A stretch of DNA of 43,416 bases, from assembly GCA_026391775.1 (NCBI GenBank), contig JAPLDK010000036.1:1-43416 (forward strand), in the 5' to 3' direction. The stretch comes from Bacteroidota bacterium (GTDB taxonomy: Bacteria; Bacteroidota; Bacteroidia; Bacteroidales; FEN-979). The notes below the pieces were generated by a model. The model was given only the letters and a program-made list of their open reading frames with translations. It had not been told where the DNA came from and searched no databases. The translations under genes and the position numbers were made by a program. Below are positions 9,972 through 18,602 of this stretch, piece after piece; position 1 is the first letter of the stretch; the number at the start of each line of letters is the position of its first letter.

Positions 9972-10556
9972 CTATAACATTCTCAGCGCCTGTTTGATAA
10001 GTTGTTCCACTGATAAGCCGGAGCCTTCCGATTCGATTATCTTGTTTAATACTTTCTCCGCCAGCACTTTGGGAAAACCCAAAATGCCTAATGCAGATAA
10101 CGCTTCTTCCCGGTTTGTATTGTGTAAAACCCCTGATTTTTCTGAAGGAATCAGATGCCTGGAGAGTTTGTTTTTTAAGTCGATAATGATACGCTCGGCC
10201 GTTTTACTCCCGATACCTTTAATTCTCTGAAGCATGGGAGCATTCCCGTCGACAATGGCCTGGGCTACTTCCATGGGGTTCAGGGATGAAAGGATTATCC
10301 TCGCCGTGCTCACTCCCACTCCCGACACACTGATCAGGTGGCGGAACAGATCCCGTTCACCGGTATCAATGAATCCAAAGAGCATGTGGGCATCCTCCCT
10401 TACAACCAGGTGAGTGAAAAGCAGACAACTTTCTTCATCACCCAGTCTCGAATAGGTATAAACCGAAATATTAAGGTAAAATGCAACACCGTTGCAATCG
10501 ATCACTGCGTATGCAGGATTCTTCTCGACCAGGCGGCCTTTAATGTATTCGTACAT
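9972..10556 (-). CDS. ruvA: RuvA, Holliday junction branch migration subunit
   Basis: Binds four-way DNA junctions and loads the RuvB helicase during recombination and repair. The 194 residues show the three-domain plan: an N-terminal OB-fold (to about 65), tandem helix-hairpin-helix motifs (HLISVSGVGVSTA near 73-85 and MLQRIKGIGSKTAERI near 107-122), and a C-terminal helical domain that contacts RuvB (from EEALSALGILGF). Its ATG lies 3 bases after the stop of the upstream thioredoxin-like gene and sprA follows after 50 bases, so the three are probably co-transcribed. Linkage of ruvA to sprA is common in the phylum; ruvB and ruvC are not here. Confidence 0.97.
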   Translation of the reverse strand: MYEYIKGRLVEKNPAYAVIDCNGVAFYLNISVYTYSRLGDEESCLLFTHLVVREDAHMLFGFIDTGERDLFRHLISVSGVGVSTARIILSSLNPMEVAQAIVDGNAPMLQRIKGIGSKTAERIIIDLKNKLSRHLIPSEKSGVLHNTNREEALSALGILGFPKVLAEKVLNKIIESEGSGLSVEQLIKQALRML

Positions 10557-10559
10557 AAT

Positions 10560-11927
10560 CTAATTTATATTCTGATTCAATGCTAGCTCGAGTTCCCGCC
10601 AGGTGATGGGTTTTGCAATAATCATCTTTCCCCGGTCAATCAGATACATTGTGGGAGTGGCATAAACGTTGTACTCGTCTTCGGCTTTGCCGAAATACCC
10701 TTTCAGTTCTGAGACATTGATCCAGTTCAGCTTCTCTTTTTTAACGAATGAGGACCACTCATTCCGGCTCGTGTCTAATGAAACCGCCATAACCTCCAGT
10801 CTCTTTGTTTTCTGCTTCTCATACCAGACCTTAAGTTTTGGCATCATTTCGGTGCAATGAGGGCATTGGCTAGACCAGAAAACAAGAAGAGTATAGTCGG
10901 TTTTCAAGGAAAGAAGGCTTACTTTATTCCCCTTAAGATCAGGGACCTCAATACCGGGAGCAATTTTACCGACAGCCAGTTTTTTAAAATTATCCAGTTT
11001 CTTCTGTAAAACCGATTTACGTGCTGCATCCTCACATGAAAACGGATCCTGGAAGTTGTCGGCAATATAGGTTATGACATCGTCGAAATGGTACTTGTCG
11101 AAACCTCCGACGATATAGTCAAGCATGAACTTATATACATCCGGATTTACAGATGCGGCACCAAGTGCGACGGTGACCGCTTTGATGAATTCGGCCTCAA
11201 GTTGTTTCTGGTTATACCGGTTGTTCTGGTAGATGGCAAGGTATGAAATGATCTTATCGGCAAATACATTACTCCGGAGAAGGGCAGTATCACTGAAGTC
11301 CACCTTGTCCCAGTAATGCTGCTTAAGGAATTCCATGCGGGTATTTGTTGTAAGTGAGCCGGAAATATATGGGGTTTGCAATACTTTCTCCATCCTGACG
11401 GCATAAGAACCTGAATATCTGTTGGATATGGAATCCAGGCAGGCAAGCTGAACTTTCTGGGTTGTTTCAAACTCACCCACAGCCTTTCTGTAAAATTCAT
11501 CCCTGACCGGGTAAAAATCCACTAGGGGCATAAGCAATTCAAGTTTTGACTGGCTAGTCCGTCCTCTGGAAGTAAAAGAGCGGAGTATCTGATTTTCCTG
11601 GGACGACAATATCTTCAGGGAATCATCAGGAGAGTTTGCCCAGGTTTCAAATTTCACGTTTTCCCTGTTCAGGATTAGGTTTATAAATCCCGTTTTGCTC
11701 CAGCCGATCCTGTACAGGCCGATGGCAGTGCCCGCTGGCAGTGTAAAGTGAATCCTGCCAAGCGAATCGGTGATTGTGGAATCCGTGACTTTGGTCCGTT
11801 CACCATAAATACTCAGGAGAAAAACCTTTGATTTTCCAAGATTGTGTATGTTTCCGTCGAGTATGTTCTGAGCGAAGCTGAAACCGGATGAAAAAAGGAA
11901 GGCAAGAAGAAGAACCTTTCTGATCAT
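10560..11927 (-). CDS. Periplasmic TlpA-like thiol-disulfide protein (CPHC)
   Basis: Exported protein of 455 residues with a C-terminal thioredoxin fold. A signal peptide ends near SFSFAQ (residue 20). The middle region of about 300 residues, mostly helical, resembles the N-terminal part of TlpA/ResA-like Bacteroidota proteins. The redox motif is CPHC at 355-358, preceded by LLVFWSSQ, with the cis-proline in ATPTMYLID near 425. CPHC is the DsbA-type dipeptide rather than the CGPC of its neighbour, which hints at a more oxidising role, although TlpA-like proteins are usually reductants. No lipobox. It ends 3 bases before ruvA. Substrate unknown. Confidence 0.88.
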   Translation of the reverse strand: MIRKVLLLAFLFSSGFSFAQNILDGNIHNLGKSKVFLLSIYGERTKVTDSTITDSLGRIHFTLPAGTAIGLYRIGWSKTGFINLILNRENVKFETWANSPDDSLKILSSQENQILRSFTSRGRTSQSKLELLMPLVDFYPVRDEFYRKAVGEFETTQKVQLACLDSISNRYSGSYAVRMEKVLQTPYISGSLTTNTRMEFLKQHYWDKVDFSDTALLRSNVFADKIISYLAIYQNNRYNQKQLEAEFIKAVTVALGAASVNPDVYKFMLDYIVGGFDKYHFDDVITYIADNFQDPFSCEDAARKSVLQKKLDNFKKLAVGKIAPGIEVPDLKGNKVSLLSLKTDYTLLVFWSSQCPHCTEMMPKLKVWYEKQKTKRLEVMAVSLDTSRNEWSSFVKKEKLNWINVSELKGYFGKAEDEYNVYATPTMYLIDRGKMIIAKPITWRELELALNQNIN

Positions 11928-11969
11928 TGTACAGAGTATTAAACAGGTTGGGAACTATGGATAAAAGCA

Positions 11970-11995
11970 CCGCCGGGATAAAATTATCCCGGCGG
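11970..11995 (-). terminator. Strong hairpin after the TlpA-like lipoprotein gene
   Basis: A perfect 12-bp inverted repeat (CCGCCGGGATAA / TTATCCCGGCGG) separated by two bases lies 20 bases past the stop of the gene ending at 12016. Read on the minus strand, the stem is followed by TGCTTTTAT, a short T-run, so it fits an intrinsic terminator or attenuator between the two TlpA-like genes. Confidence 0.65.
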
Positions 11996-12015
11996 CACCA
12001 ATTAAAAGATACTGT

Positions 12016-13152
12016 TTACTTCTTTCCCTTCTTTGCAACGGCTTTCTTTTCCGGAGCAGCAGGACCTAATAATTCTGTGAGTTTTTTCGTGAGATCCTCA
12101 CCGCGGAGGTTCCTTCCAATTATCTTCTGGTCTTTGTCAAGTAAAACATTTGCAGGAATTGACATGACACCATACAATTTTCCGGCAGAATTGTTCCAGC
12201 CCTGGAGATCGGAAACATGGTTCCATGTGAGACCGTCATCCTTAATGGCTTTCACCCATTTTGCATGGTCCTTATCGAAGGAAACCCCAAGGATATCAAA
12301 GCCCTTCTTATTATAGGCCTTAAACGCCTTTACCACATTGGGATTTTCGCCACGGCACGGGCCGCACCACGATGCCCAGAAATCAACAAGAAGTATTTTT
12401 CCCTTCAGGGAAGAGAGAGTCAGAGGTTTTCCAGTTGTGTCATTCATTGTGAAGTCGGGTGCCACCTGGCCTATCTGAACGGATTTAAGAACATCAATCC
12501 TTTTCCTGATAGTTTGCACGTATGTTGAAGTGTTCAGGCTGGTATCAAATGCCGCAGAAGATTCTTCAAGTTCGGGAAGTTCAAACTGGTATGCAGAACG
12601 CATAATCAGATACGGACCAATTACAGAAGCAGGGTTTGCTTTTGAAAAAGCGACAACATTCGCTTTAACTGCCTTATCGAGGGCGTCGGATGTTGAATCG
12701 GCTTTTTTCATTTTAAGCGTATCATTCGCCTCTTTTGCAGCCCTATACACCTTGTAGCAGGCTTCCATCAGCTTGTTCAGGCTGTCGTTCTGTTTCTGGT
12801 ATTTTTTAAACAGGTCATGGGTAGCAGAACCTGTGATATTCGCTTTATCGACGCTATCGGCATAAACTTCGATAGTGATATTGGCATTCTCAACAAAAAC
12901 CGGCAAAAATAACTTGCTCTTATCGGTGATGAACCACATTTCAGGCAGGCCGATCTTGCCCTTGAAAGAAAACGAACCTTTATCAAGCTTTGAAGAATCA
13001 ATCTTTACCCAGTCCGAAATTTCATATTTCTGAAGATATACAGTACCACTGTCAGTGCCAATGATTTTACCACTGATATTGTAACTGTTCCTTTTTCCTG
13101 CGCAGGATGCCAGGATGGCGCCGATAAGCAGGAGCGTAGTAATTTTTTTCAT
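12016..13152 (-). CDS. TlpA-like thioredoxin-fold lipoprotein (CGPC)
   Basis: Membrane-anchored periplasmic thiol-disulfide oxidoreductase, 378 residues. The start chosen is the ATG at 13152 rather than an in-frame ATG 46 codons upstream: it is preceded by AGGAGG at a 7-base spacing and begins a proper lipoprotein signal (MKKITTLLLIGAILASC) with the lipidated cysteine at 17. An N-terminal beta domain (NISGKIIGTDSGTVYLQKY) of the DUF4369 type is followed by helices and a C-terminal AhpC/TSA-thioredoxin domain with WASWCGPC (cysteines 263 and 266) and cis-proline in SIPANVLLD (333). The lysine-rich tail (KKAVAKKGKK) is unusual. Probably reduces or isomerises periplasmic protein thiols; partner unknown. 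Confidence 0.92.
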   Translation of the reverse strand: MKKITTLLLIGAILASCAGKRNSYNISGKIIGTDSGTVYLQKYEISDWVKIDSSKLDKGSFSFKGKIGLPEMWFITDKSKLFLPVFVENANITIEVYADSVDKANITGSATHDLFKKYQKQNDSLNKLMEACYKVYRAAKEANDTLKMKKADSTSDALDKAVKANVVAFSKANPASVIGPYLIMRSAYQFELPELEESSAAFDTSLNTSTYVQTIRKRIDVLKSVQIGQVAPDFTMNDTTGKPLTLSSLKGKILLVDFWASWCGPCRGENPNVVKAFKAYNKKGFDILGVSFDKDHAKWVKAIKDDGLTWNHVSDLQGWNNSAGKLYGVMSIPANVLLDKDQKIIGRNLRGEDLTKKLTELLGPAAPEKKAVAKKGKK

Positions 13153-13159
13153 GAAACAA

Positions 13160-13165
13160 CCTCCT
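13160..13165 (-). promoter_or_regulatory. Strong Shine-Dalgarno AGGAGG that decides the start
   Basis: AGGAGG lies 7 bases before the ATG at 13152. Strong Shine-Dalgarno sequences are uncommon in Bacteroidota, so this supports the internal start over the longer reading frame and suggests high translation of the lipoprotein. Confidence 0.7.
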
Positions 13166-13179
13166 TTTTTAATTGAATG

Positions 13180-13187
13180 CAAAGGTA
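13180..13187 (-). promoter_or_regulatory. Candidate -7 promoter box for the TlpA-like lipoprotein
   Basis: TACCTTTG on the minus strand is an exact match to TAnnTTTG, ending 27 bases before the ATG. No clear TTG was found at the -33 distance. It would drive the lipoprotein gene and, with read-through of the hairpin, the genes beyond. Confidence 0.5.
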
Positions 13188-13320
13188 GGGATTTCCCCAA
13201 TAAAAAATTTTCTATTTTTACAGAAGGATTAAACATACCTGGCCGTGATTCTGCCAGTTTTGCTTTTCGATGGGGTTTAAAGAGGGCCACCCACTGAATT
13301 TAACACGCAATCAAGTACTT

Positions 13321-16300
13321 ATGAAATATATAGCTATTCTCTTATGTTTCCTTTTCATCGTTTGCGAAAAGGGTATGTCACAGCCGGAGGCAAAAAAATC
13401 TACGCCTAAGTATGATCTCAATACCGAACCTGTCCTGTATACCGTTGCCTATGCGCACCTGGATACAGAGTGGAGGTGGGATTACGAGGAAACCATCAAT
13501 AAATTTATCAAAGCCACGATGGATGACAACTTCCAGCTCTTTGAAAAGTACAAACCATATGTATTTACCTTTTCTGGTGCAAGGCGTTATAAAATGATGA
13601 AGGAATATTATCCCGAGCGGTATGAAAAACTCAAGAAGTACATCAGCCAGGGAAGGTGGTTTGTTGGAGGATCATCGGTGGACGAATGCGATGCCAATGT
13701 TCCCTCCCCTGAATCCATAATCCGGCATGTTTTATACGGGAACAATTATTTCAGGTCTGAATTCGGGAAAGAAAGTGTGGATTTTCTTCTTCCTGACTGC
13801 TTCGGGTTCCAGGCACATCTGCCATCGGCCCTTGCCCATGCCGGTGTCAAAGGTTTTTCAACCCAGAAACTGGAATGGGGTTCAGCCATCGGTATTCCGT
13901 TTAACATCGGGACATGGAAAGGTACCGACGGCAAGGGAGTGCTCGCCGCACTCAATGCCACTGATTATGGCGGGGATGTAGAGCTCCGCTGTGATACTGT
14001 CAAAGTATGGGTTGACAGGGTACTTGAGAATGGACGTAAATATGGTGTTTATGCGGATTACAGATATTATGGCACCGGCGATACAGGCGGTTCTCCCACA
14101 ACGGCGGCTGTGAAAAATGCTATCGGATCCCTGAACAACCCCGACAGCAAAATAAAACTGTATCTATGCTCATCAGACCAGCTTTTCAGGGATCTTACTG
14201 ATGCTCAGGCTGCCAAGCTTCCAACATATACTGGGGATCTCCTGCTTACCCAGCATTCTGCAGGATCGCTTACTTCACAGGCATATATGAAACGATGGAA
14301 CAGGAAGAATGAGCTCCTGGCCCAGGCTGCGGAACCGCTTGCCGTATATGCAGACCTGGCCGGTGGAGTCAGATATCCGCAGTCCCAGCTTAATTCGGCA
14401 TGGTGGCTTGTCCTTGGGAGCCAGATGCACGATATCCTGCCCGGAACCTGTATTCCAAAAGCATATGAATATGCATGGAATGACGAAGTTCTCGGGCTTA
14501 ACCTTTTTTCCGGTGCGTTGCAATCTTCTGCAGGGTCTGTCATACATGGCATGGATACAAGGGGTAACGGCCAGAGCGTTGCGGTTTATAACCCACTTGC
14601 AATCACACGCAAGTCGATAGTCGAAGTGGAACTGAACTATCCTGATGTTCCCCCGGAATTTGTTAAAGTAACAGGGCCTGATGATAAAGAGGTTCCTGTT
14701 CAGATCCAGTACCGGACGAAACACTCCATGCGTATCCTTTTCCTTGCTTCCCTCCCATCCGTCGGGATTTCGGTGTTCGACGTCCAGCCAACTACTGTAC
14801 CATCTGCTGTAAAAACAGCGCTCAAAGCCACCAGAAACAGCATGGAAAATGAGTTCCTTAAAGTGATGATAAACGATAACGGTGATATCAGCAGTATTTT
14901 CGATAAGCGTCAGAACAAGGAAATGCTCTCGGCTCCGGCACGTTTAGAGTTCCTTCATGAATACCCGGAATATTGGCCGGCCTGGAACATGGACTGGCGC
15001 GACAGGAAGAATCCTCCCATTGATTATGTGAAAGGCCCTGCCAACATCACCCTGGTATATAACAGCAACCTCAGCGATGTGATTAAAGTAGAACGCAAGG
15101 GAAGGAATTCTGATTTCACTCAATATATCTCACTGACTGCGGGACAGGAATGTATCAATATCCGCAACGAGGTTGCCTGGCAGTCGAAAGGGGTAAGTCT
15201 CAAGGCTTCATTTCCGTTGACAGCATCAAATGTCAATGCAACCTACAACTTAGGCCTGGGGACCATCGAACGCTCAACCAACAATGAAAAGAAATACGAG
15301 GTTCCTTCCCGGGAATGGTTTGACCTGACCGATAAATCGGGGAACTTTGGCGTAAGTATCCTTGAAGATTCCAAATTTGGTTCCGATAAGCCGGATGATA
15401 AAACTCTCCGACTTACATTGTTGTATACGCCCATTGCCAATACCTACCATGAACAGGCAAGCCAGGATTTCGGGAACCATGATTTCGTTTATGCCATCTA
15501 TCCCCATAAAGGCGACTGGCGGGCCGCTCTCACCGAATGGCAGGCCAGGATGCTGAACCAGCCGGTAAGGGCTTTCGTCGTGCCCCAGCACCAGGGCGCA
15601 CTTGGTAAGACTTTTTCATTTGTGAAAGTCTCCAGTCCTCAGGTTGATATCCGGGCTATCAAAAAAGCAGAAAATAATAACGATATTATTATCCGGGTAC
15701 AGGAGTTGCTCGGAAGAGAAGCCCAGAATGTTGAATTCAGTTTCCTTTCAAAAGTTATTATGGTTACGGAAGTTGACGGACAGGAACGCAGTATTGGCGA
15801 TATCCAGCCGGTTAACGGGAAACTTATCATCAGCCTTGAAGAGTATGCGATCAGGAGTTTCAGGATCCAGCTTGATAAACCTGCAGAAAAATTATTCAAT
15901 CCGGCGAGCATTCCACTGCCCCTTACTTATGAGGAGGATGTCGTAAGCAGTGATAACAATAAAAAGAACGGCAAATTTGACGACCTGGGGATCAGCATAC
16001 CTGCTGAACTTTTCCCTTCTTCACTTACTGTGGATGGCATCGAGTTTACCCTTGGAGCGAAGACCGATGGCAAGAATAATGCCATCAGCTGTAACGGCCA
16101 GAAGATATCTCTCCCGAAAACCGGTAATTACAGCAGGTTGTTTATCCTGGCTGCAGCCAGTGATGACACCAACGGTGTGTTCAGGGCTGGCAATATAAAA
16201 TCAACCATACGGGTACAGGCATATTCCGGGAAGATCGGACAATACGATAACAGGGTATGGGATAAATTCGGCCGTTTGAAGGCGGTGGATAAAGGTTATA

Positions 16301-17157
16301 TCAAACGTGACGAGGTTGCCTGGTTTGCCACTCATGTTCACAAGGATACTGTTAACCTTCCTTACCAGTACGCTTATTTGTTCAAATACAGCATCCCGGT
16401 CAGCCCTTCAACAGGATATGTGCAGCTTCCGCAGAACACTGCCATCAAGATCTTTGCGATGACCGTTTCGGATGATCCTTCCGACCAGGTAGTTCCGGCT
16501 ATGCCTCTGTATGATGATTATTCGTGGAAGAGCCCGGTGATTCTGAACCTTCCAAAGATATACGTGGACGAGAATGCCCAGGCACTTGCCAGCTGCAAGG
16601 TGATCAGAAACAGGAACCTGAATGCCCTGCCAGGCAAGGTGACTATGAAGGATTATGCAGATATCCATATGCCAAACGGGGTAACTGTAAAATATTTTTA
16701 TACAACCTCTGATACAACGATAAAAAAGAAACCGGCACAGGGAATGAACCTTTCCACCCTGGTCGATGGGATGTACGACCTTCTGCCCAACGATTCGGTC
16801 AACGATATTTGGTTTGATGAAGGCGAAAGCCGCGTGTGGATGGACCTTCAGAAGGAGATCGAGATCGACAGCATACATATCTTTGCCAATCTGAATATGC
16901 ACAGGGGAGCGGAATTTATCTCGCTCTGGGGATCAAATTCTCCTGTTCCTCCCGACGCAAACGGCGATCCGAAAGCTGCGGGCTGGACCTATATGATGAG
17001 CGTTCCTCCCTGCGATGTCTGGGGCAATTCCAAAGCCCTCTACACTATTTTACCAAACAAAGGCAAAACCTGGCGTTACCTGATGTGGATGAGCGAGGAC
17101 TCAGGCCACGGACCCTATTATTTCAGGGAGATTGATGTGTTTGAACGGCAGAAATAA
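13321..17157 (+). CDS. Secreted GH38 alpha-mannosidase-like glycoside hydrolase
   Basis: Exported enzyme of 1278 residues, predicted to release alpha-linked mannose from glycans. The ATG at 13321 starts a clear signal peptide (MKYIAILLCFLFIV...MSQ); an in-frame ATG 17 codons earlier does not. The GH38 catalytic domain covers about residues 36-400: zinc ligands H46 and D48 in AHLDTEW, the nucleophile and metal ligand D159 in LLPDCFG, and H370-D371 in GSQMHDILPGT. Beta-sandwich domains of the GH38 middle and C-terminal type follow to about 830. The last 400 residues add segments not typical of short family members, ending in a carbohydrate-binding-like sandwich (IWFDEGESRVWMDLQ). No T9SS sorting domain. 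Its tail overlaps the convergent sirtuin gene by 35 bases. Confidence 0.93.
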   Translation: MKYIAILLCFLFIVCEKGMSQPEAKKSTPKYDLNTEPVLYTVAYAHLDTEWRWDYEETINKFIKATMDDNFQLFEKYKPYVFTFSGARRYKMMKEYYPERYEKLKKYISQGRWFVGGSSVDECDANVPSPESIIRHVLYGNNYFRSEFGKESVDFLLPDCFGFQAHLPSALAHAGVKGFSTQKLEWGSAIGIPFNIGTWKGTDGKGVLAALNATDYGGDVELRCDTVKVWVDRVLENGRKYGVYADYRYYGTGDTGGSPTTAAVKNAIGSLNNPDSKIKLYLCSSDQLFRDLTDAQAAKLPTYTGDLLLTQHSAGSLTSQAYMKRWNRKNELLAQAAEPLAVYADLAGGVRYPQSQLNSAWWLVLGSQMHDILPGTCIPKAYEYAWNDEVLGLNLFSGALQSSAGSVIHGMDTRGNGQSVAVYNPLAITRKSIVEVELNYPDVPPEFVKVTGPDDKEVPVQIQYRTKHSMRILFLASLPSVGISVFDVQPTTVPSAVKTALKATRNSMENEFLKVMINDNGDISSIFDKRQNKEMLSAPARLEFLHEYPEYWPAWNMDWRDRKNPPIDYVKGPANITLVYNSNLSDVIKVERKGRNSDFTQYISLTAGQECINIRNEVAWQSKGVSLKASFPLTASNVNATYNLGLGTIERSTNNEKKYEVPSREWFDLTDKSGNFGVSILEDSKFGSDKPDDKTLRLTLLYTPIANTYHEQASQDFGNHDFVYAIYPHKGDWRAALTEWQARMLNQPVRAFVVPQHQGALGKTFSFVKVSSPQVDIRAIKKAENNNDIIIRVQELLGREAQNVEFSFLSKVIMVTEVDGQERSIGDIQPVNGKLIISLEEYAIRSFRIQLDKPAEKLFNPASIPLPLTYEEDVVSSDNNKKNGKFDDLGISIPAELFPSSLTVDGIEFTLGAKTDGKNNAISCNGQKISLPKTGNYSRLFILAAASDDTNGVFRAGNIKSTIRVQAYSGKIGQYDNRVWDKFGRLKAVDKGYIKRDEVAWFATHVHKDTVNLPYQYAYLFKYSIPVSPSTGYVQLPQNTAIKIFAMTVSDDPSDQVVPAMPLYDDYSWKSPVILNLPKIYVDENAQALASCKVIRNRNLNALPGKVTMKDYADIHMPNGVTVKYFYTTSDTTIKKKPAQGMNLSTLVDGMYDLLPNDSVNDIWFDEGESRVWMDLQKEIEIDSIHIFANLNMHRGAEFISLWGSNSPVPPDANGDPKAAGWTYMMSVPPCDVWGNSKALYTILPNKGKTWRYLMWMSEDSGHGPYYFREIDVFERQK

Positions 17158-17833
17158 GTAATTCTTTAACTAATTTCGGGACCCCAATGCATGCTTTTTC
17201 CCGAAATATCTGCAGATTCCGTACTTGATATTCCGGTGTGGCTTCCGGATCGATGAGGTATTTCGGTGCGGATGAAGGTGCGTATTGAAGCAATCCGGCT
17301 GCCGGATATACTTTCAATGAGGTCCCAATGATTATTATAATATCTGCTTTGCGGACGATGCCTGCTGCAACCATAATATTTGGAACGGTTTCTCCGAACC
17401 ATACAATATGAGGCCTTAGCTGTGATCCTTTTTCGCAAAAATCGCCCAACTTCAATTCCCATCCACTGATGTCATATACCAGATCCTTATCGGCTGTGCT
17501 CCTTGCCTTTCTCAGCTCTCCGTGCAAGTGGAGGATATCGGATGAACCTGAGCGTTCGTGCAAGTCATCCACATTCTGTGTAATAATCCTGACCCTGAAT
17601 TTTTTTTCCAGTTCCTCAAGTGCAAAGTGGGCAGCATTTGGTTTCACAGCGAGGAGCTGCTTGCGCCGCATATTGTAAAAGTCCATCACCAGTTCGGGTT
17701 CCCTGGCCCAGGCTTCCGGGCTGGCCACTTCCTCAAAACGGTACTGCCTCCACAGTCCGTTGTTATCACGGAAAGTGGAGATCCCGCTTTCGGCGCTTAT
17801 GCCGGCACCTGTCAATACTACAATTGTCTTCAT
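17123..17833 (-). CDS. Sirtuin (Sir2/CobB) NAD-dependent protein deacylase
   Basis: Removes acyl groups from lysines using NAD, giving nicotinamide and O-acyl-ADP-ribose; cytoplasmic. The ATG at 17833 gives 236 residues and places the Rossmann motif at the start (VVLTGAGISAESGISTFRD); a start 10 codons earlier is less likely. QNVDDLH (86-92) and the catalytic H104 in HLHGE are present. Y53 and R56 (FYNMRR) match the Tyr-x-x-Arg pair of SIRT5/CobB-type enzymes that accept succinyl- and malonyl-lysine. The usual four zinc cysteines between HGEL and LRPHIVWFGE are missing; only one cysteine lies there. The 3' end overlaps the mannosidase gene on the other strand. Confidence 0.93.
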   Translation of the reverse strand: MKTIVVLTGAGISAESGISTFRDNNGLWRQYRFEEVASPEAWAREPELVMDFYNMRRKQLLAVKPNAAHFALEELEKKFRVRIITQNVDDLHERSGSSDILHLHGELRKARSTADKDLVYDISGWELKLGDFCEKGSQLRPHIVWFGETVPNIMVAAGIVRKADIIIIIGTSLKVYPAAGLLQYAPSSAPKYLIDPEATPEYQVRNLQIFREKACIGVPKLVKELLISAVQTHQSP

Positions 17834-17855
17834 GATAGTTGCCAATAAATTCCCT

Positions 17856-18047
17856 CTAACCACATCGTTTGTTTACGATCAGTTCATCCACAAAGATCCA
17901 GGATTTTTCGCCATTGCCGAACTGCTGAGCCCTGGATTCCGGGCCTTTACCGCGGCTAGCGCCATCAGCATAAATAAAGCAGTTATATATCTCTTCATAA
18001 AGCTGGTAGTTTCCGGCTGTGGATTCTTTCGACAATTTCAACTGCAT
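17856..18047 (-). other. Possible small ORF or gene remnant
   Basis: A 63-codon frame fills the gap between the C-GCAxxG protein and the sirtuin and overlaps the former by 53 bases. A stop lies two codons before its ATG. The residues look protein-like (FIYADGASRGKGPESRA...SWIFVDELI), and DGASRG recalls the first active-site strand of RNase HI, but nothing else of that fold follows. It may be a decayed fragment, a small protein or chance. Not recognised. Confidence 0.25.
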
Positions 18048-18453
18048 CCTTCACGTACTCGACACAGGAAGTTTTGAACAGTTTAAGCCTTTCAATTTCT
18101 TTCTGATCCTCCGGGTTGTTCATGTCGAGGCCTTGCAATAGTTCCCTGCAGTTAACTGATCCGTGTTTTCTTTTAAATTCATTGAAAAATTCAAGGGTTT
18201 TACCATAGGTCTCGTCCTTTTTCGATGCATCATCGTTTTTACCTCTCCCGTCAAGGATCCCGAGTGCCATCAGGGCCCCGGTGACGGCCCCGCAGGTCAG
18301 TTGCTGTCGCCCCATCCCCCCACCGAATGCAGTTGCAAGCCTTAAGCAGGTGTCTTCACTCAGGCCCTTTTCCTTTCCGAAAGGTGTGAAAACCGATTGC
18401 GAGCAATTGAAAGTTTCTGAAAAATACTGTGTTGCTTCTTCCGATTTTGTCAT
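17995..18453 (-). CDS. C-GCAxxG-C-C family protein
   Basis: Small cysteine-rich cytoplasmic protein of 152 residues from the C_GCAxxG_C_C family, suspected to have a redox or metal-binding role but without known function. The conserved cysteines are visible: C17 (FNCSQSV), C36, C54 in the core TCGAVTGALMALG, C102 (NCRELLQG) and C130 (TSCVEYV). The glycine-rich FGGGMGRQQ before the core is typical. The ATG at 18453 is preferred over one 10 codons upstream because it begins the conserved helix. No signal peptide. It is followed on the same strand by the sirtuin. Confidence 0.88.
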   Translation of the reverse strand: MTKSEEATQYFSETFNCSQSVFTPFGKEKGLSEDTCLRLATAFGGGMGRQQLTCGAVTGALMALGILDGRGKNDDASKKDETYGKTLEFFNEFKRKHGSVNCRELLQGLDMNNPEDQKEIERLKLFKTSCVEYVKDAVEIVERIHSRKLPAL

Positions 18454-18570
18454 AGCGTGAATATTGGCCACCCGCTTGCACATATTACTGAGAAGGAAGT
18501 ATTTCCTGCTGCTGCTGTTACATTCTGGCTGGCCTTGGTAAAATTACGTAATGTATACCTGATAATTTCT

Positions 18571-18578
18571 TATATTTA
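18571..18578 (+). promoter_or_regulatory. Weak -7 box candidate for recX-prfB
   Basis: TATATTTA matches seven of eight positions of TAnnTTTG and ends 24 bases before the recX ATG in an A/T-rich leader. No convincing -33 element. Low confidence. Confidence 0.3.
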
Positions 18579-18602
18579 ACACGAAAAGAATTAAAATAAA
18601 AT

